Assembly: GCA_963971225.1 (NCBI GenBank)
Contig: OZ020267.1
Span: 149,819,927 to 149,883,926 of the forward strand
Length of the DNA: 64,000 nt
Source: Melieria omissa
Lineage: Eukaryota; Arthropoda; Insecta; Diptera; Ulidiidae
Direction: 5' to 3'
The notes under the pieces were generated by a model. The model was not told the origin of the DNA. It made no database searches and saw nothing but the letters and a program-made list of their open reading frames with translations. A program made the position numbers and the translations under genes. Shown one piece after another: positions 34,958 through 46,020 of the stretch. The first letter of the stretch is position 1, and the number at the start of each line of letters is the position of its first letter.

Positions 34958-35169
34958 TTCTTCTTCTTCTTCTTTCTCCTAGCCTTGTCCTAATTCAGTT
35001 TGGCTCTCCTCGTTCGATATCTCCAAGTTGTACGGTTCTGTCTCGTTTCCTCGCTAACGTTTCTGCATTGCATGTCCTTCTTGATTGTGTTCAACCAGGT
35101 TTTCGTCGGTCTGCCAGGTCCTCTCTTTATCTCATTAATCTGTAGCGCTTGCCTTACCGCGTGGTTCTC
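34958..35169 (-). mobile_element. LINE 3'-end fragment with (AAG)n tail
   Basis: On the - strand, from about 35169 down to a stop at 34990-34992, the frame reads QINEIKRGPGRPTKTWLNTI, then KKDMQCRNVSEETRQNRTTW and RYRTRRAKLN. The GRPxxxW...D.......DR..WR..TR pattern is the typical C-terminus of CR1/L2/jockey-like reverse-transcriptase ORFs. A short UTR and an AAG-rich tail (34959-34979) follow. Flanking AGTGTCAGTAGAGAC (34943-34957) and AGTGTGAGTAGAC (35170-35182) may be an imperfect target duplication. The element is severely 5'-truncated. Confidence 0.75.
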
Positions 35170-35182
35170 AGTGTGAGTAGAC

Positions 35183-35698
35183 ATTAACGGAAAATAACGC
35201 AACGCTCATTAAAGACTCAAACCCTCTGCTTTATTCACTTCCTGTCTATCAATGGATATCAATGGATGCTTTCAATCTTCACCATACAGAGGCGCATCTT
35301 TTTCTTCTTCTTCTTCTTCTTTTTTTTCTTAAGACTGATTCCTTGTATAGTCTCATTACCCATCCTGGCAGAATTTCAATTCATTAACGTAACCAATGCA
35401 ACACAAAAGCTTTGTTGAGTTCTTATGTCTCAAAGTGAATGAGATTTCGAAGAAAGCGCCTTGCAATTGTCATCAATATTTTTCTCATAAATTAGGATTT
35501 CATTGTATTGGCAGTTCAATTAGCGCTGATTGCATAGCTCACACACACACACACACACATACAACTACAATTGATTTCCCCGAAGAAATAGAAAATGAAA
35601 ATTACTTTTCTGCGCACATCATTAGTCCGAAATATGCCAAATACTTAATATTGATTTGGCCAATCGTAGCCTCATCGAATGCCATTTTTCGTCTGCAG
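35183..35698. other. Intronic non-coding sequence with TTC and CA runs
   Basis: It contains the second arm of the direct repeat (35207-35303), a TTC run (35299-35325) and a CA run (35540-35560). It ends in the acceptor before pgant2 exon 35699. Confidence 0.5.
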
Positions 35699-35797
35699 GT
35701 GCCGCGACAAGAAGTATCGGTCCGACTTGCCAGTGACAAGTGTCATCATAACATTCCACAACGAGGCCAGATCGACGTTACTGCGCACAATTGTCAG
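35699..35797 (+). CDS. pgant2: pgant2 exon: start of the GT-A glycosyltransferase fold
   Basis: The exon is bordered by TTCGTCTGCAG and GTGAGTTC. Joined to the preceding AT it reads [20 protein letters not shown] then [13 protein letters not shown]. The [10 protein letters not shown] block is the first strand of the UDP-sugar-binding fold and is near-invariant in the family. The Cys after Met is the usual disulfide cysteine. A 6.2-kb intron precedes it. Confidence 0.93.
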
Positions 35798-35870
35798 GTG
35801 AGTTCAGCACACACAACTTAACGCTGTTCTTTTCCATCATCTGCTTCTTCTTTCTATCTGTTGTTTGCAG

Positions 35871-35938
35871 TGTATTGAATCGCAGTCCCGAGCATTTAAT
35901 ACTTGAAATCATTCTAGTCGACGACTTTAGTGACCATC
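35871..35938 (+). CDS. pgant2: pgant2 exon: [10 protein letters not shown] block
   Basis: A 68-bp exon bordered by GTTTGCAG and GTAAGTAG. It codes [20 protein letters not shown] and then DH, the second conserved strand of the catalytic domain. The LVDD motif is diagnostic for this family. The flanking introns are only 73 and 93 bp. Confidence 0.92.
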
Positions 35939-36031
35939 GTAAGTAGCCACCTTTGCTCACTCTCTCACTCTCTGCTCCCACAATTCATTTGTTAATATTC
36001 GCTTTCTTTCTTTTCGCATTGCTTCTTGCAG

Positions 36032-36719
36032 CGGAGGACGGCCTCGAATTGGCCAAAATCGACAAGGTGCGCGTTATTCGCAACGAGAAACGCGAGGGTC
36101 TGGTGCGGTCGCGTGTGCGCGGCGCTGATGCGGCACTCGCCAACGTGCTCACCTTCCTCGACAGCCATGTCGAGTGCAACGAGCAGTGGCTGGAGCCGCT
36201 GCTCGAGCGCGTGCGAGAGGACCCCACGCGCGTCGTCTGTCCCGTCATCGATGTCATCAGCATGGACAACTTCCAGTACATTGGCGCCTCGGCGGAGCTG
36301 CGCGGCGGCTTCGACTGGAATTTGATTTTCAAGTGGGAGTATCTGGGTGCGTCGGAGCGTGCAGCACGCCAGAATGATCCCACCGCAGCCATTCGCACGC
36401 CCATGATTGCCGGCGGCCTGTTCGTCATCGACAAGGCCTACTTCAGCAAGCTGGGCAAGTACGACATGAAAATGGACGTGTGGGGCGGCGAGAATCTGGA
36501 GATCTCGTTCCGCGTGTGGCAGTGCGGCGGCAGTCTGGAGATAATTCCGTGCAGTCGCGTCGGCCACGTGTTTCGCAAGCGGCATCCGTACACGTTCCCG
36601 GGCGGCAGCGGCAATGTGTTTGCGCGCAACACGCGCCGCGCTGCCGAAGTGTGGATGGACGACTACAAGCAGTATTACTATGCGTCGGTGCCGCTCGCTC
36701 GCAACATTCCATTTGGCAA
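36032..36719 (+). CDS. pgant2: pgant2 exon: catalytic core
   Basis: The largest exon, bordered by GCTTCTTGCAG and GTAAGTGA. The product runs from [18 protein letters not shown] through [26 protein letters not shown] (DSH metal-binding motif at 36160-36168), [45 protein letters not shown] and [18 protein letters not shown] to ARNIPFG. All catalytic and Mn/UDP-binding signatures of the family are intact. This exon is very GC-rich, and the long opposite-strand frame over it is a shadow. Confidence 0.96.
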
Positions 36720-36938
36720 GTAAGTGAAGTGAAGTGCGATTCTGAATGTGTTTGGGTTTGGGTTTGAATTTGAGTTTGGGTTGAGAAGTTCGCCAAATGG
36801 CTGCGAGTGCTTTAGCTTTGTGCGTACTTATTTGTGTTGACTTTGCGTTGGGCGTTTGTGTTTTAGCATTTTCCGCTCCACTCGACGCAATGCTACATGT
36901 ACATGTTTTTGTTTTTGCTTTACTTGTCCCGTAAACAG

Positions 36939-37111
36939 CATCGATGACCGCTTGGCTCTGAAGGAGAAATTGCACTGCAAACCATTCAAGTGGTATCTGG
37001 ACAATGTATATCCGGAGTTGCAAGTGCCGCAGTCTGTCGACTATGGACAGTTTCGGCAGGGCGCCAACGATTGCCTGGATACAATGGGACATCTGGTCGA
37101 TGGCACTGTGG
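36939..37111 (+). CDS. pgant2: pgant2 exon: linker and start of lectin domain
   Basis: The exon is bordered by CCGTAAACAG and GTGAGTGG. It codes [20 protein letters not shown], then [11 protein letters not shown] (the conserved catalytic/lectin linker), and begins the first ricin-type repeat with [16 protein letters not shown]. The last codon is split G|GA across the 2.7-kb intron. Confidence 0.94.
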
Positions 37112-37363
37112 GTGAGTGGCACAATTTGTATTTTTTTAGTGTTATTGTAGTGAACAGCAAATGCTTCAAAACGAGCGGAAGCGACAATGTGATGTGACAC
37201 TAAGGATATGAAGAGTTTTTGTTGTTGGTTGTATGAGAAAAAGCGGCTCAAAAGTGGGAATAACAATACAACAATTGAGACAATTGTGAGTGCAATTGTT
37301 GATTGGGATTTTTGATTAAGTTTCCATTGGGAAAATTTGCTAAAATTGCACACTTGACTTTAA

Positions 37364-37874
37364 CCCTTTCGACCCCGAATTTTACCCTGGGGGTTGATAT
37401 TACTTTTTGGCATTTAAATCATGAAACATTTGCCTAAGAAATGTGCACATGACATTTGAAGTCACCACGCCTCTTTGTTAGCATTTTTAAACGAGTTTAC
37501 TTTCGAACAGTTTTGGCTTGAAATGGGTTAAATAAATTTTGTATGAATATTTTTTAATTACAGAAAAATTATTTAATATTTATGGAAAAATACAAAATTA
37601 TCACTTTTTGATTTTATTTAACCATTTTTAAGAAACAGGGTTTTTATCAAACGCGCTCAATTCGTAGACTTCAATTAGAACACAAACTTTCCCTGATATC
37701 ACTGCAAATTATTGGAAGTTATTTTGGGAATAACAGTAAAATTTTTATAATTTGCTTTGAATTCACTTCTAAAAATATTAATTTGTTGGTCTTAAATTGC
37801 ACCCATAATCGTAGCTTTTGCCATAAGATGACAAATAGGTGAAGTTGGTCTCAGACAACTTTGGGTTCGAAAGA
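37364..37874. mobile_element. TTAA-flanked MITE (copy D)
   Basis: TTAA at 37360-37363 and 37875-37878 flanks 511 bp. It begins CCCTTTCGACCCCGAA and ends with the imperfect complement TTTGGGTTCGAAAGAG. An imperfect palindrome (AAGTTG, GTCTGAGAC, CAACTT) is centred about 24 bases inside the right end. Copy E at 33682-34077 is its close relative. Confidence 0.7.
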
Positions 37875-37943
37875 GTTAAGTGAACTTTTGCTACGATTTA
37901 CGTACTTCGTATGGTCTGACATTCATAGTGGCATCTCAGAAAA

Positions 37944-38166
37944 CCCTTTCGGGACTACTGAGATAATACGTCCCAGTAAGTTTTGAATGCCCCTCAAAAC
38001 AACTATTCAAATCTTTCGACCCACGCAAAATATTTTTTGTTTTTATTTTGGCGTTCCCGCATAAAAGGATGATTTCAGAATTTGTGAGCATCCAATATAA
38101 TTTTCTAACCCAAATATTTTCGAAAAATGAGAGTGTTTTTCAAAATTAAACTCCCTTCTGAAAGGG
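37944..38166. mobile_element. Probable TTAA-type MITE (copy F), degenerate
   Basis: It begins CCCTTTCGGGAC after AAAA, where TTAA would be expected, and ends CTGAAAGGG before TTAA (38167-38170). Length is 223 bp. Imperfect palindromic words lie inside both ends. The left target copy appears mutated, so confidence is lower. Confidence 0.4.
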
Positions 38167-38447
38167 TTAAAGAAGTACAAAATTCCATTCAAGCATTCAC
38201 TGAATGTCCTTTCCTTCTGTCCACTTTAAACAGTAATAACGTTCTATCTTCACTTCCATCGCCTCGCTGCGCGTTTATTAAATCTGCATTCATTCTCATT
38301 ATTGCATTCATTCGTACGCCGCACGTCGCTCAGCGCGCGCTGCATAAATCATATCCGAAGGTGGAAGGATTCGGCCATTTGTTGGATATTCTTAATTGCT
38401 CAGTGGCTGTGAGCGTTTGACGTAAATTAAAATTAATGCTGTGAAAA

Positions 38448-39610
38448 CACCGTGCGACAGCATTTTTCACACTGAGAAAAATCCATTTGTGCATGAAACT
38501 AAACCAAAACAAACCAAACATAGTAATACTGCGTACTTAGTTTTTCATTTCTACATCTTTTGTCCTTTTAAAAGGGCTTTAAAATTTTGAAAGGGATAAA
38601 AAATAAAAAAAATATAAAAAATACCTAACTTCGTTAGAATATAGCAATATGTATATCAAATGAAAGAGAAAAGGCTCAAGAATTAAAATAAAATTTATTT
38701 GTTATCTATTTGTAAAAAAAGGATATGAAAAAGTTCCTTTGAAAATTTTAATTCTTTATATCCTTGAAAATTGATAACTAATTTTCTTGAAAAGTAAGTA
38801 TGTTAGAGCCCAAAGTCTCCTTGATCACGTGTCGAAATTTCATGACTTTAACTTTATTGGTTCGAAAGTTATTAAAAAGAAAGCGGAAGCTGCAATTCTA
38901 ATGAAGTACAAAAATTCGAATTTATTTGAGAATCAGTATTGAAACGAAGAGGCACTCTGTGCTGTGCATGAACGCTTTTCCAAGCATACTTTTAGGCATG
39001 CACTTTGAAGTACGGCAAATTTGGTATAATTTCGCTTGGTATAGTCCGATATGGCAAGGAGGGTTCTCGAAGAAATGGGCTGTGCGAGAATGGTCGAGCG
39101 CTTTCCAAGCTTATTTTCAAACACAATCAAAACGAACCTTGGAAAACTTGAGATTTTCGTAACAGTATTTTAAATCATAAAAAGATGGCAAATCAATGAA
39201 GCGAGAATAATGAAATTTCGACACGTGATCAAGGAGATTCGGGGTCTTAACATACTTACCTTTCAAGAAAATGTGAGGTAAATTTTCAAGGATATAAAGG
39301 ATTAAAATTTTCAAAGGAGCTTTTTCATATCCTTTTTTTGCAAATAGATTAAAAATCAATTTTATTTTAATTCTTGAGCATTTCCCCTTTCATTTGATAT
39401 ACATATTGCTATATTCTAACGACGTTAAGTATTTTTTATATATTTTTTTTATTTTTTTCCCCCTTTCAAAATTTTGAAGTCCTTTTAAAAGGACAAGGGA
39501 TGCAGAAATAAAAAACTGAGTATGCAATATTACTATGTTTGGTCTCTAGTTTCACACCCATATGGATTTTTTCCAGTGTGACAAAATTTTTTTATTTTTG
39601 TCGCACGGTG
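38448..39610. mobile_element. Foldback-type element with long inverted repeats, copy 2
   Basis: A 1163-bp element with CACCGTGCGAC and GTCGCACGGTG ends, flanked by AAA (38445-38447 and 39611-39613). Its arms match copy 1 at 26860-27785 closely. The loop contains about 220 bp (38940-39160) absent from copy 1, either an insertion or internal sequence lost from copy 1. Transcribed as part of the pgant2 intron it would form a roughly 400-bp hairpin. Confidence 0.88.
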
Positions 39611-39821
39611 AAATAAGCAAAAAGCAAAAGCAATACGCGGCAGCCGCAACTGTTCGCCAGCGATTAATTTTGTATGCGATGCACTGGCGTTGCATCTTTG
39701 ATTAAATCTGCCAAGTTTAACTGATAAATTGCAGCGCCACTTTAAACTTGTTGGCACAAAACAACAACAACAAGAATTGAGGAATGTTCATCAATATTTC
39801 ATTTAACTCTCATTCTCGCAG

Positions 39822-40138
39822 GACTCTTCCCCTGTCACAATACGGGCGGCAATCAGGAGTGGGCGTACAGCAAGCGCGGCGAAATCAAACACGACAACCT
39901 CTGTCTGACGTTGGTGCAGTTTGCGCGCGGCTCCGAGGTCGTAATGAAGCCGTGCGCCGACTCGGACAATCAGCATTGGACGCAGCGCGAGGGCGGCTTT
40001 GTGCAGCACACCAAGCTGAACCTCTGCCTGGACTCGCGCGATCACAACGAGCACGGCGTGACGGCGCAGCGCTGCAACTCGGCGCTCGAGACGCAACGCT
40101 GGAAGTTCGTGACGACGGCGACGGCCAAGTACGCGTGA
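39822..40138 (+). CDS. pgant2: pgant2 terminal exon: ricin-type lectin domain
   Basis: The exon is bordered by CATTCTCGCAG and ends at TGA 40136-40138. The three lectin repeats can be read from their QxW-type triplets: [22 protein letters not shown] and LETQRWKFV. The first repeat has CLDTMG (previous exon) and the third has [13 protein letters not shown], both with the sugar-binding Asp. The second has CLTLVQ, lacking it. The end, [11 protein letters not shown], is close to the usual family length. Confidence 0.95.
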
Positions 40139-41050
40139 AATGAGGCGGCCACATACTGAACGGGGATCTCACGTACCACTGACCGGCGACGACACAACGA
40201 GGGCTTACAGTTAATTATGCAGCGCGCCACCCCCCCGTAAACAGCTGAGGTGGGTTGTCACAAAAACAACAACAACAACCAGACGGCATTGAGCATTACA
40301 CAGTTGAGGGAGAAGATAGAAGGAAAAAAAATTAAGTAGAAATTGCATAAAAGCAATGCACCCGAATTGGGGAAGGTGTGTGAAGAAGAAGAAGAAGAGC
40401 GAAGTGAAATTTAATTTCTGACCCATGACAACAGCGACTTTGACTCGTCTTGGTTAAATTTACATGAATTACAGTTAGTGTGTGTAATTCGAGTCGAATG
40501 AGTGAGCGAGTGAGTGAGTCGCTGCCGCCGTTGTTGTTGACGCTGTGGGTGGCAATGCGGTGCGTGTCTGTGCTGCGGGCGCTGAGCTTTGGTTGTTTGC
40601 GCGGGAACAGGGAAACAGTGCGACCGTCGTCAAATGCGCAAGTTGAATACTTAGACTGATTTATTTTATCTTATGAGAATTTCTCTATTACGTTATGACA
40701 CACACACACTCACACACACTCAAACACACACCCAGTACGTCTGCGAAAGCGATTAGTTCGGAGCATTCCATCGGGGGTTGACGAGCCCTTTAGGTATATT
40801 TTGGTTTTCCTATACATTTCCCCACCCCCAACACTTTGGCAGCGTCAATTAGGAAATTCCAGTTTGGTTAGCAGCTTTCGCGTATCGTATGAGCGGCTCA
40901 TACTCAGTCTTCTAAGTGTATTTTGTTGAATTAAAAGAATGAAAGAAAATCCTTACACTTTTATCATTAGGTAAGCGTGAATTACTTGCAAAAATATTAT
41001 TATACACTGAAATTGTATGTAAATAAAATAATTATTAAAAAATCATGTTA
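40139..41050 (+). other. pgant2: Probable 3' UTR of pgant2
   Basis: It follows the TGA at 40136-40138 directly. AATAAA at 41022-41027 is the first strong polyadenylation signal, so cleavage is expected near 41040-41060. The stretch includes a CA run at about 40699-40728. The extent is an inference from the signal only. Confidence 0.5.
41022..41027 (+). terminator. Candidate polyadenylation signal AATAAA for pgant2
   Basis: A canonical AATAAA hexamer about 885 bases after the stop, in an AT-rich context. Further AATAAA words occur around 41243-41250. Confidence 0.4.
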
Positions 41051-43727
41051 TTTATATTTGAGAGAAATCAACACACTTACACACATACAAACAGACAAAT
41101 ATGAAATTAAATAAGCGAATGCGCAAAGTTTACTTGTCGAAGCATATTTTAGAACAAACAAAAAGTAGAAATATTTAAACAACAACCACAAGTAAATCAA
41201 TAAAGTTTATGTGTAAAATATAAAAACAAAATATACAAAAAATAAATAAATTGATAGACACATTTTTGGCTTCATACAATCGCAATAAACTGTGAGCATT
41301 AACACAGACAGGCATTTTTGCAATAGCAACAAACAAAAACAACAATAACAATAACAAAAATACAGTCAGAGATGTGGCAGCTTTGGTGTAGTGCAACATT
41401 TCATGTCGTAAACTTTAAGACAAAAAACCCAAAAAATTAAGCAAAAACAGTAAAAACATGGTGAGGCAGTTTTGCTTAAAACAAACACAAATAAACAAAC
41501 AAACACAAAACATACAAACACACACACAAACAAACTCAAACATGCAAAAATTGACTTGGTCCTGAAAAACCCAAATTGTACACATTTGTCAGTTGTTAGA
41601 ATTTACACAACTAATTTTTACACACATACACCAACACCAATACCAACACAACACAACAACAAGGCCCAGCCAGTAGTGTGAAATGTTGTTTTGTTGAAAA
41701 TATTTCTTATTTGTTGCATTTAGCAGTGTTTCACAAGTGAAAAACGAAAAACAGAAACAACAATTTGTGTTCCTCTATGCTAAAAACTGCTGGACTGTCG
41801 CAGTTGTGTAAGATTTTGGCACAAGCGGCGTCTGTCTCTTCCGTCTGCAGCCGTAACTAGTCTTGGCGCCATACAATGCGCCTAAAAGTATGCCACCGCG
41901 TGCGCACTTCCAAACACTGACACTTATCGTTGGCGCCTCGATTTCGTTGCATACATTTAGGCTGCTTTATAAATAACATTGTCAGAGTCTGCAACTAGTT
42001 ATGACTTTGCCTTCATTCCAGTAGCGTTGATTTGTTAACAACTGATTTCGAATATTACTGATTTTATAAAGAAAACACAAACCAAATGATTTTTAAATTA
42101 GTTACACTGAGTACTTAATAAAATTTTACATTAATTTTTCTTAAAAAGTGACAATTACTTTGGTGTTTTATTTAATGAAAATTTCAATAAATGATACAAA
42201 TTTGAGTGAAACAAGATTGGAGGTAAGTAAGATTGGAATATGAAAAGGATTACAGAAGTGAGACCAAGAGAATTTTTTAAAAATTTAAACAAGTAAATAG
42301 CGCAAAAAATTAAGAAAACTTTACTTTAAAGAAAATTATTAAATTTATTTAGCCTGAATTGAAAACACAAAAGTATTTCAATAAGACAGCAGTCAGTTCA
42401 GGTTGTATTCGTTTGTACATTATACAAACTTGAGTGACACAAGATTGGAGGTAAGTATGATTGGAATATAAAAAGGATTACAAAAATGAGAGTAGGAGAA
42501 TTTTTATAAATTTAAACATAAAAATAGTACAACAAAGAAAAATGTAATGCTGTTAATAATTTTACCTATTAACCTTCAATTAAAAATACAGATATTGCAA
42601 TAAGTAAGTAGTCAGCTTAGGTTGTATTAGATACAAAAGACTCTTTCAAGGCCAAACATAGACTCTCCGAAGAGCTAATTAAGTATGAGTGGATTGAGAA
42701 AAATAAACTAAATATACTTTTCAAGCGATTGATCTATGTCGAATTAAGTACTGTTTATCAAAACTGATGTTGATGATCATTAAACCATTGATCCATGTCA
42801 TGAATCATGAGCTAACGTGTCACGAGCTCAATATAGTTCAAGGAATCAGAATTTTGTGATAAAGTTGATAAAGTGTTATTAACCTTCAAGTTATATCTGA
42901 TGTGAAAGACGATGAATGACCTGTGAGAAGAAAACCACACCTCCCATGGAATAAGTGAACCAAGAGGAATAAGTGAATCCTAAACTTAATGTTTTTAAAA
43001 ATGAAGAAGTCTCGAAAAAGTCGAAACGATTGGAAAAAGTCTTAAATAAGCGAACGAAACAGAAGAAGCCTAAACTTAATGTTTTTTAATGATAGAGAAC
43101 CCTGAAAAAAGGTGGAACGATTGAAAAAACATCATAAAACAGCTCGAAATCAGGTATCCAGTTCCTATGGTCAGCTGAGCAAGTGAGTAACATTTATAAG
43201 TATTTTAAGTAACCTTGATTCTCTGGATGAGCAGAGTTCAACGAACAAATCTCCTACTGCGTTCATTAGTTAAACACTTTAGGAAAAAAATACTAAGAAA
43301 GGACTTAGATCAGATTGGATTTGGGATTCGAACAACATCTGTCCAAGACACTGCGTCCAAGTAGTGAACTATAGTGTCAAGAAAGGACTTACTAGAGGCC
43401 CTATACTTGTAAGAGAAGAAAAACTTAAAAAGAAAAGCAGTTGGTTAAGTCTTTTTCTTATTGCTGACTTTTAGATATCTTTCAACGTTATAGTGAGAGA
43501 GTGAAGTAAGGGGACTTGAGCTCGGTTGATTGTGGTGTCATAATCAGCCTTTGTAGCCCACGATGGCTTCGCCGTAAGGCTGCGACTCCTATTAATCTTT
43601 CTAGCAACTCCAGGGTCATATTTTGTAGATACTGTGACGATAATGCTCTCCGTCTCTGTGAGTTTTGTTTGGAGTAGCACAGATAGTGCAATTAGTAACA
43701 AGCGTAGAAACAGTAGAGTGTAAAATT
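41051..43727. other. Non-coding sequence with two local duplications
   Basis: No gene is seen. Bases 42195-42310 are repeated at about 42420-42530 (GATTGGAGGTAAGTA and following). A block at 42970-43048 (CCTAAACTTAATGTTTTT and following) recurs at 43070-43135. CA and AAC runs occur at 41490-41545. Confidence 0.55.
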
Positions 43728-44480
43728 GTAAATAAAGTAACTTTTTATACTGAATTTCATTGAATTGGAGGATTTTAGTGTGTTTTATTTTTGAGCACAA
43801 TCCTAAGAAACGAACTACCTGTTCATTGTAAATAAAGTAACTTCTTATACTGAATTTCATTGAATTGGAGGATTTTAGTGTGTTTTATTTTTGAGCACAA
43901 TCCTAAGAAACGAACTACCTGTTCATTATATTGCAGAGCTAATTTTTGCAACAGTATTTTTACACTAAAGGTGATTATTAAACTGAATTTCATTGAATTG
44001 AAGGAGTTTAGTGTGTTTTATTTTTAAGCACAATCCAGAGAAACGAACTATCTGTTCATTGTATTGCAGATCTAATTTTCGGAACAGTATTTTTACACTA
44101 CAAGTGATTACTGAATTTCATTGAATTGAAGGCTTTTAATGTGTTTTATTTTTGAGCACAATCCAGAGAAACGAACTACCCCTGCATTTTATTGCAGATC
44201 TAATTTTCGTAACAGTATTTTTGATTACTAAACTGAATTTCATTGAATTGAAGGAATTTAGTTTGTTTTATTTTTAAGCACAATCCAGAGAAACGAACTA
44301 CCCCTGCATTGTATTGCAGATCTAATTTTCATAACAGTATTTTTACACTACAAGTGACTACTAAACTGAATTTGAGTGAATTGAAGGATTTTAGTATGTT
44401 TTATTTTTTAGCACAATCCAGAGAATCGAATTACCCTTGCATTGTGTTGCTCATAAAGTTTTCGTAACAGTATTTTTACA
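43728..44480. repeat. Tandem array, unit about 100-133 bp
   Basis: Six copies begin with CTGAATTTCATTGAATTG near 43748, 43849, 43982, 44114, 44233 and 44365. Each contains GTGTTTTATTTTTGAGCACA and AGAAACGAACTACC. The first two copies are nearly identical 101-bp units; later ones carry an extra 25-30 bp. A single related copy lies near 5085-5135. Confidence 0.88.
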
Positions 44481-46020
44481 CTACAAATAAACCCATTTTA
44501 GCAACATTTCATGACACACCTGTACGATGGCATATTTGATGTGTCGCTTTTAATATTGCAAATAAGTTAGGCCAATTTCGAGCACATTGTTGTTGTTGTT
44601 TGGGCACCGCAATACACAGCATACATATTTATACATGAATCTCATCTTTTTGCGGCTCACACGTATGTTTAGTATAATTTCCTCACTCTACTTTAGCAAA
44701 AACAAGCAAAACAACATTTCAACATTTGAAATGCAAAGCAAGCAGCCAGCAACAAATTAAACAGGATTTAAATTCATACCGACCCACGCACAGCGCCAAC
44801 GTTCAGCGTCAAAGTTTACATTTCCTGCTCGCTGTCGTCGCAACGTCTGCGCCACTTTTGTAAATTGAAAATTTAATTTTGCATCATGTGCGCTGACACA
44901 GAGCGGCGCCCAGGTGTGCATATGGATGCGCCGCAAAACCACAAAATGCTCGCGCAGTCACAACGGACGCGCACCTTTATGCCGCCACGCGCATACGTCG
45001 ACGATAAAACTAAGAAAATGAACGCGCAGGAAAATCAATAAATTCTTGTGGCAACGCTGGCTGTCACACACGTAATGCCGGTGTGCGAAAGCGGCGCAAG
45101 ATTTATGTCTTTACATATTTCACGAAAGAAAACCATTTAGCAAATATTTTCAGTGCGTTGAGCAGACCGCGGCGGCCAATGACACACACACACACAAATA
45201 TACAAACTTGTGTATGAAAATTGCAGCGAACACCAGTAGCACACAGCAACACTTTTAGCATTGCAAACACGCACACACACATTCATACAAATAAACGCCG
45301 TAATGATGTGCAGCGCCATCGCTGTGATAAAACTGCGGAAGCGGAAAAACATTTCAACAGCCTCCGCCAGCCGCCTCGTGCCGCCGTTGCTTTGTGCAAA
45401 AAAGCAAAATGGCAACTGTACCAGTGCCGTGTTCGGACAGCGTTTCCTTGCATGCACCTCGCTTCGGCTTTAGTGCCGCGAATAAAGTTGCTTTTAATCG
45501 AAAAAGTTATTCACCTCGGCGCAGCATAGCACATGAAAAGGCGCAGCTGAGCCGCGCTGGCTGGCGAAACTAACGTCAATCTGGTGTCTTTTCGCTCGCT
45601 AGCACTTTGCTCTTTCACTGTTTTCGGAAGCCTGCAGTCGGAGCTGCCATTAGAAACGCATCGCTTTGAGATGGGCCTTTCAAGTTTTTCATGCCGTTGC
45701 CCATCGAGACCGACATCAGCACTCGAGCATCTGCACAAATACAAAAACATGTGCGAGCGCACACAAACGAGTTATCTCTGCGTTGCTTTGTTGGTTCGGC
45801 TGGCAAAGGTGCTGTAAGATAAAATATTTGAGCAGCTTTGCCTACTTTCGGCCGCAACATGTCAGCTCGACCCGCTACTTAACGAAATGGTGTTAACTGA
45901 CCAACACCAACGCAATGCGTTTCAATGCGAAGCGCATTAGGGGCGCAGAGCCAGAGGTGCGGCGAAGCCTTCCAATTTCGACGTATGAAAAAACACTACC
46001 CATGAAAATTGTGTGTGTAT
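44481..46020. other. Non-coding sequence, nothing recognised
   Basis: Moderate-GC DNA with short CA runs (about 45182-45196 and 45268-45282). Overlapping open frames on both strands around 45137-45896 have no recognisable domain and are mutually exclusive. Confidence 0.5.

Larger units (their letters stand above)
29456..35698 (+). other. pgant2: pgant2 intron after the stem exon (6.2 kb)
   Basis: A GT-AG intron loaded with mobile DNA: a MITE with a pentanucleotide run (30505-31076), a TTAA-flanked MITE (32611-33340), a second TTAA-edged repeat (about 33682-34077), a SINE with a perfect target duplication (34085-34430), a LINE tail (34958-35169) and direct repeats around it. Microsatellites include GT at 30028-30060. 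The remaining sequence shows no exon. Confidence 0.8.
37112..39821 (+). other. pgant2: pgant2 intron within the lectin domain (2.7 kb), mostly transposon-derived
   Basis: A phase-split GT-AG intron. About 70% of it is accounted for by three inverted-repeat elements: 37364-37874, 37944-38166 and the foldback element 38448-39610. No cryptic exon is recognised. Confidence 0.85.
28965..40138 (+). other. pgant2: pgant2 gene region (visible exons): polypeptide GalNAc-transferase 2
   Basis: Six exons (28965-29455, 35699-35797, 35871-35938, 36032-36719, 36939-37111, 39822-40138) splice with GT/AG borders into 611 codons plus TGA. The protein is the closest family match to animal GALNT2, a type II Golgi membrane enzyme. 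It transfers GalNAc from UDP-GalNAc to Ser/Thr of secreted and membrane proteins, the first step of mucin-type O-glycosylation. Counting from the first visible codon, the order is stem 1-113, conserved catalytic region about 114-490 (DSH at 263-265, WGGEN at 370-374, H398 in VGHVF) and ricin-type lectin domain about 494-606. The cytoplasmic tail and transmembrane anchor are missing, so one or more 5' exons lie upstream, possibly outside the window. The GC-rich codons contrast sharply with the introns. Confidence 0.93.

Noticed and set aside
35992..37353. 453-codon open frame on the - strand across pgant2 exons
   Set aside because: It is the antisense shadow of the GC-rich catalytic exon. It crosses exons and introns alike and shows no domain.
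44757..45896. Cluster of overlapping 60-106 codon frames as a host gene
   Set aside because: The frames overlap on both strands, none has a recognisable domain, and no consistent splice structure joins them.
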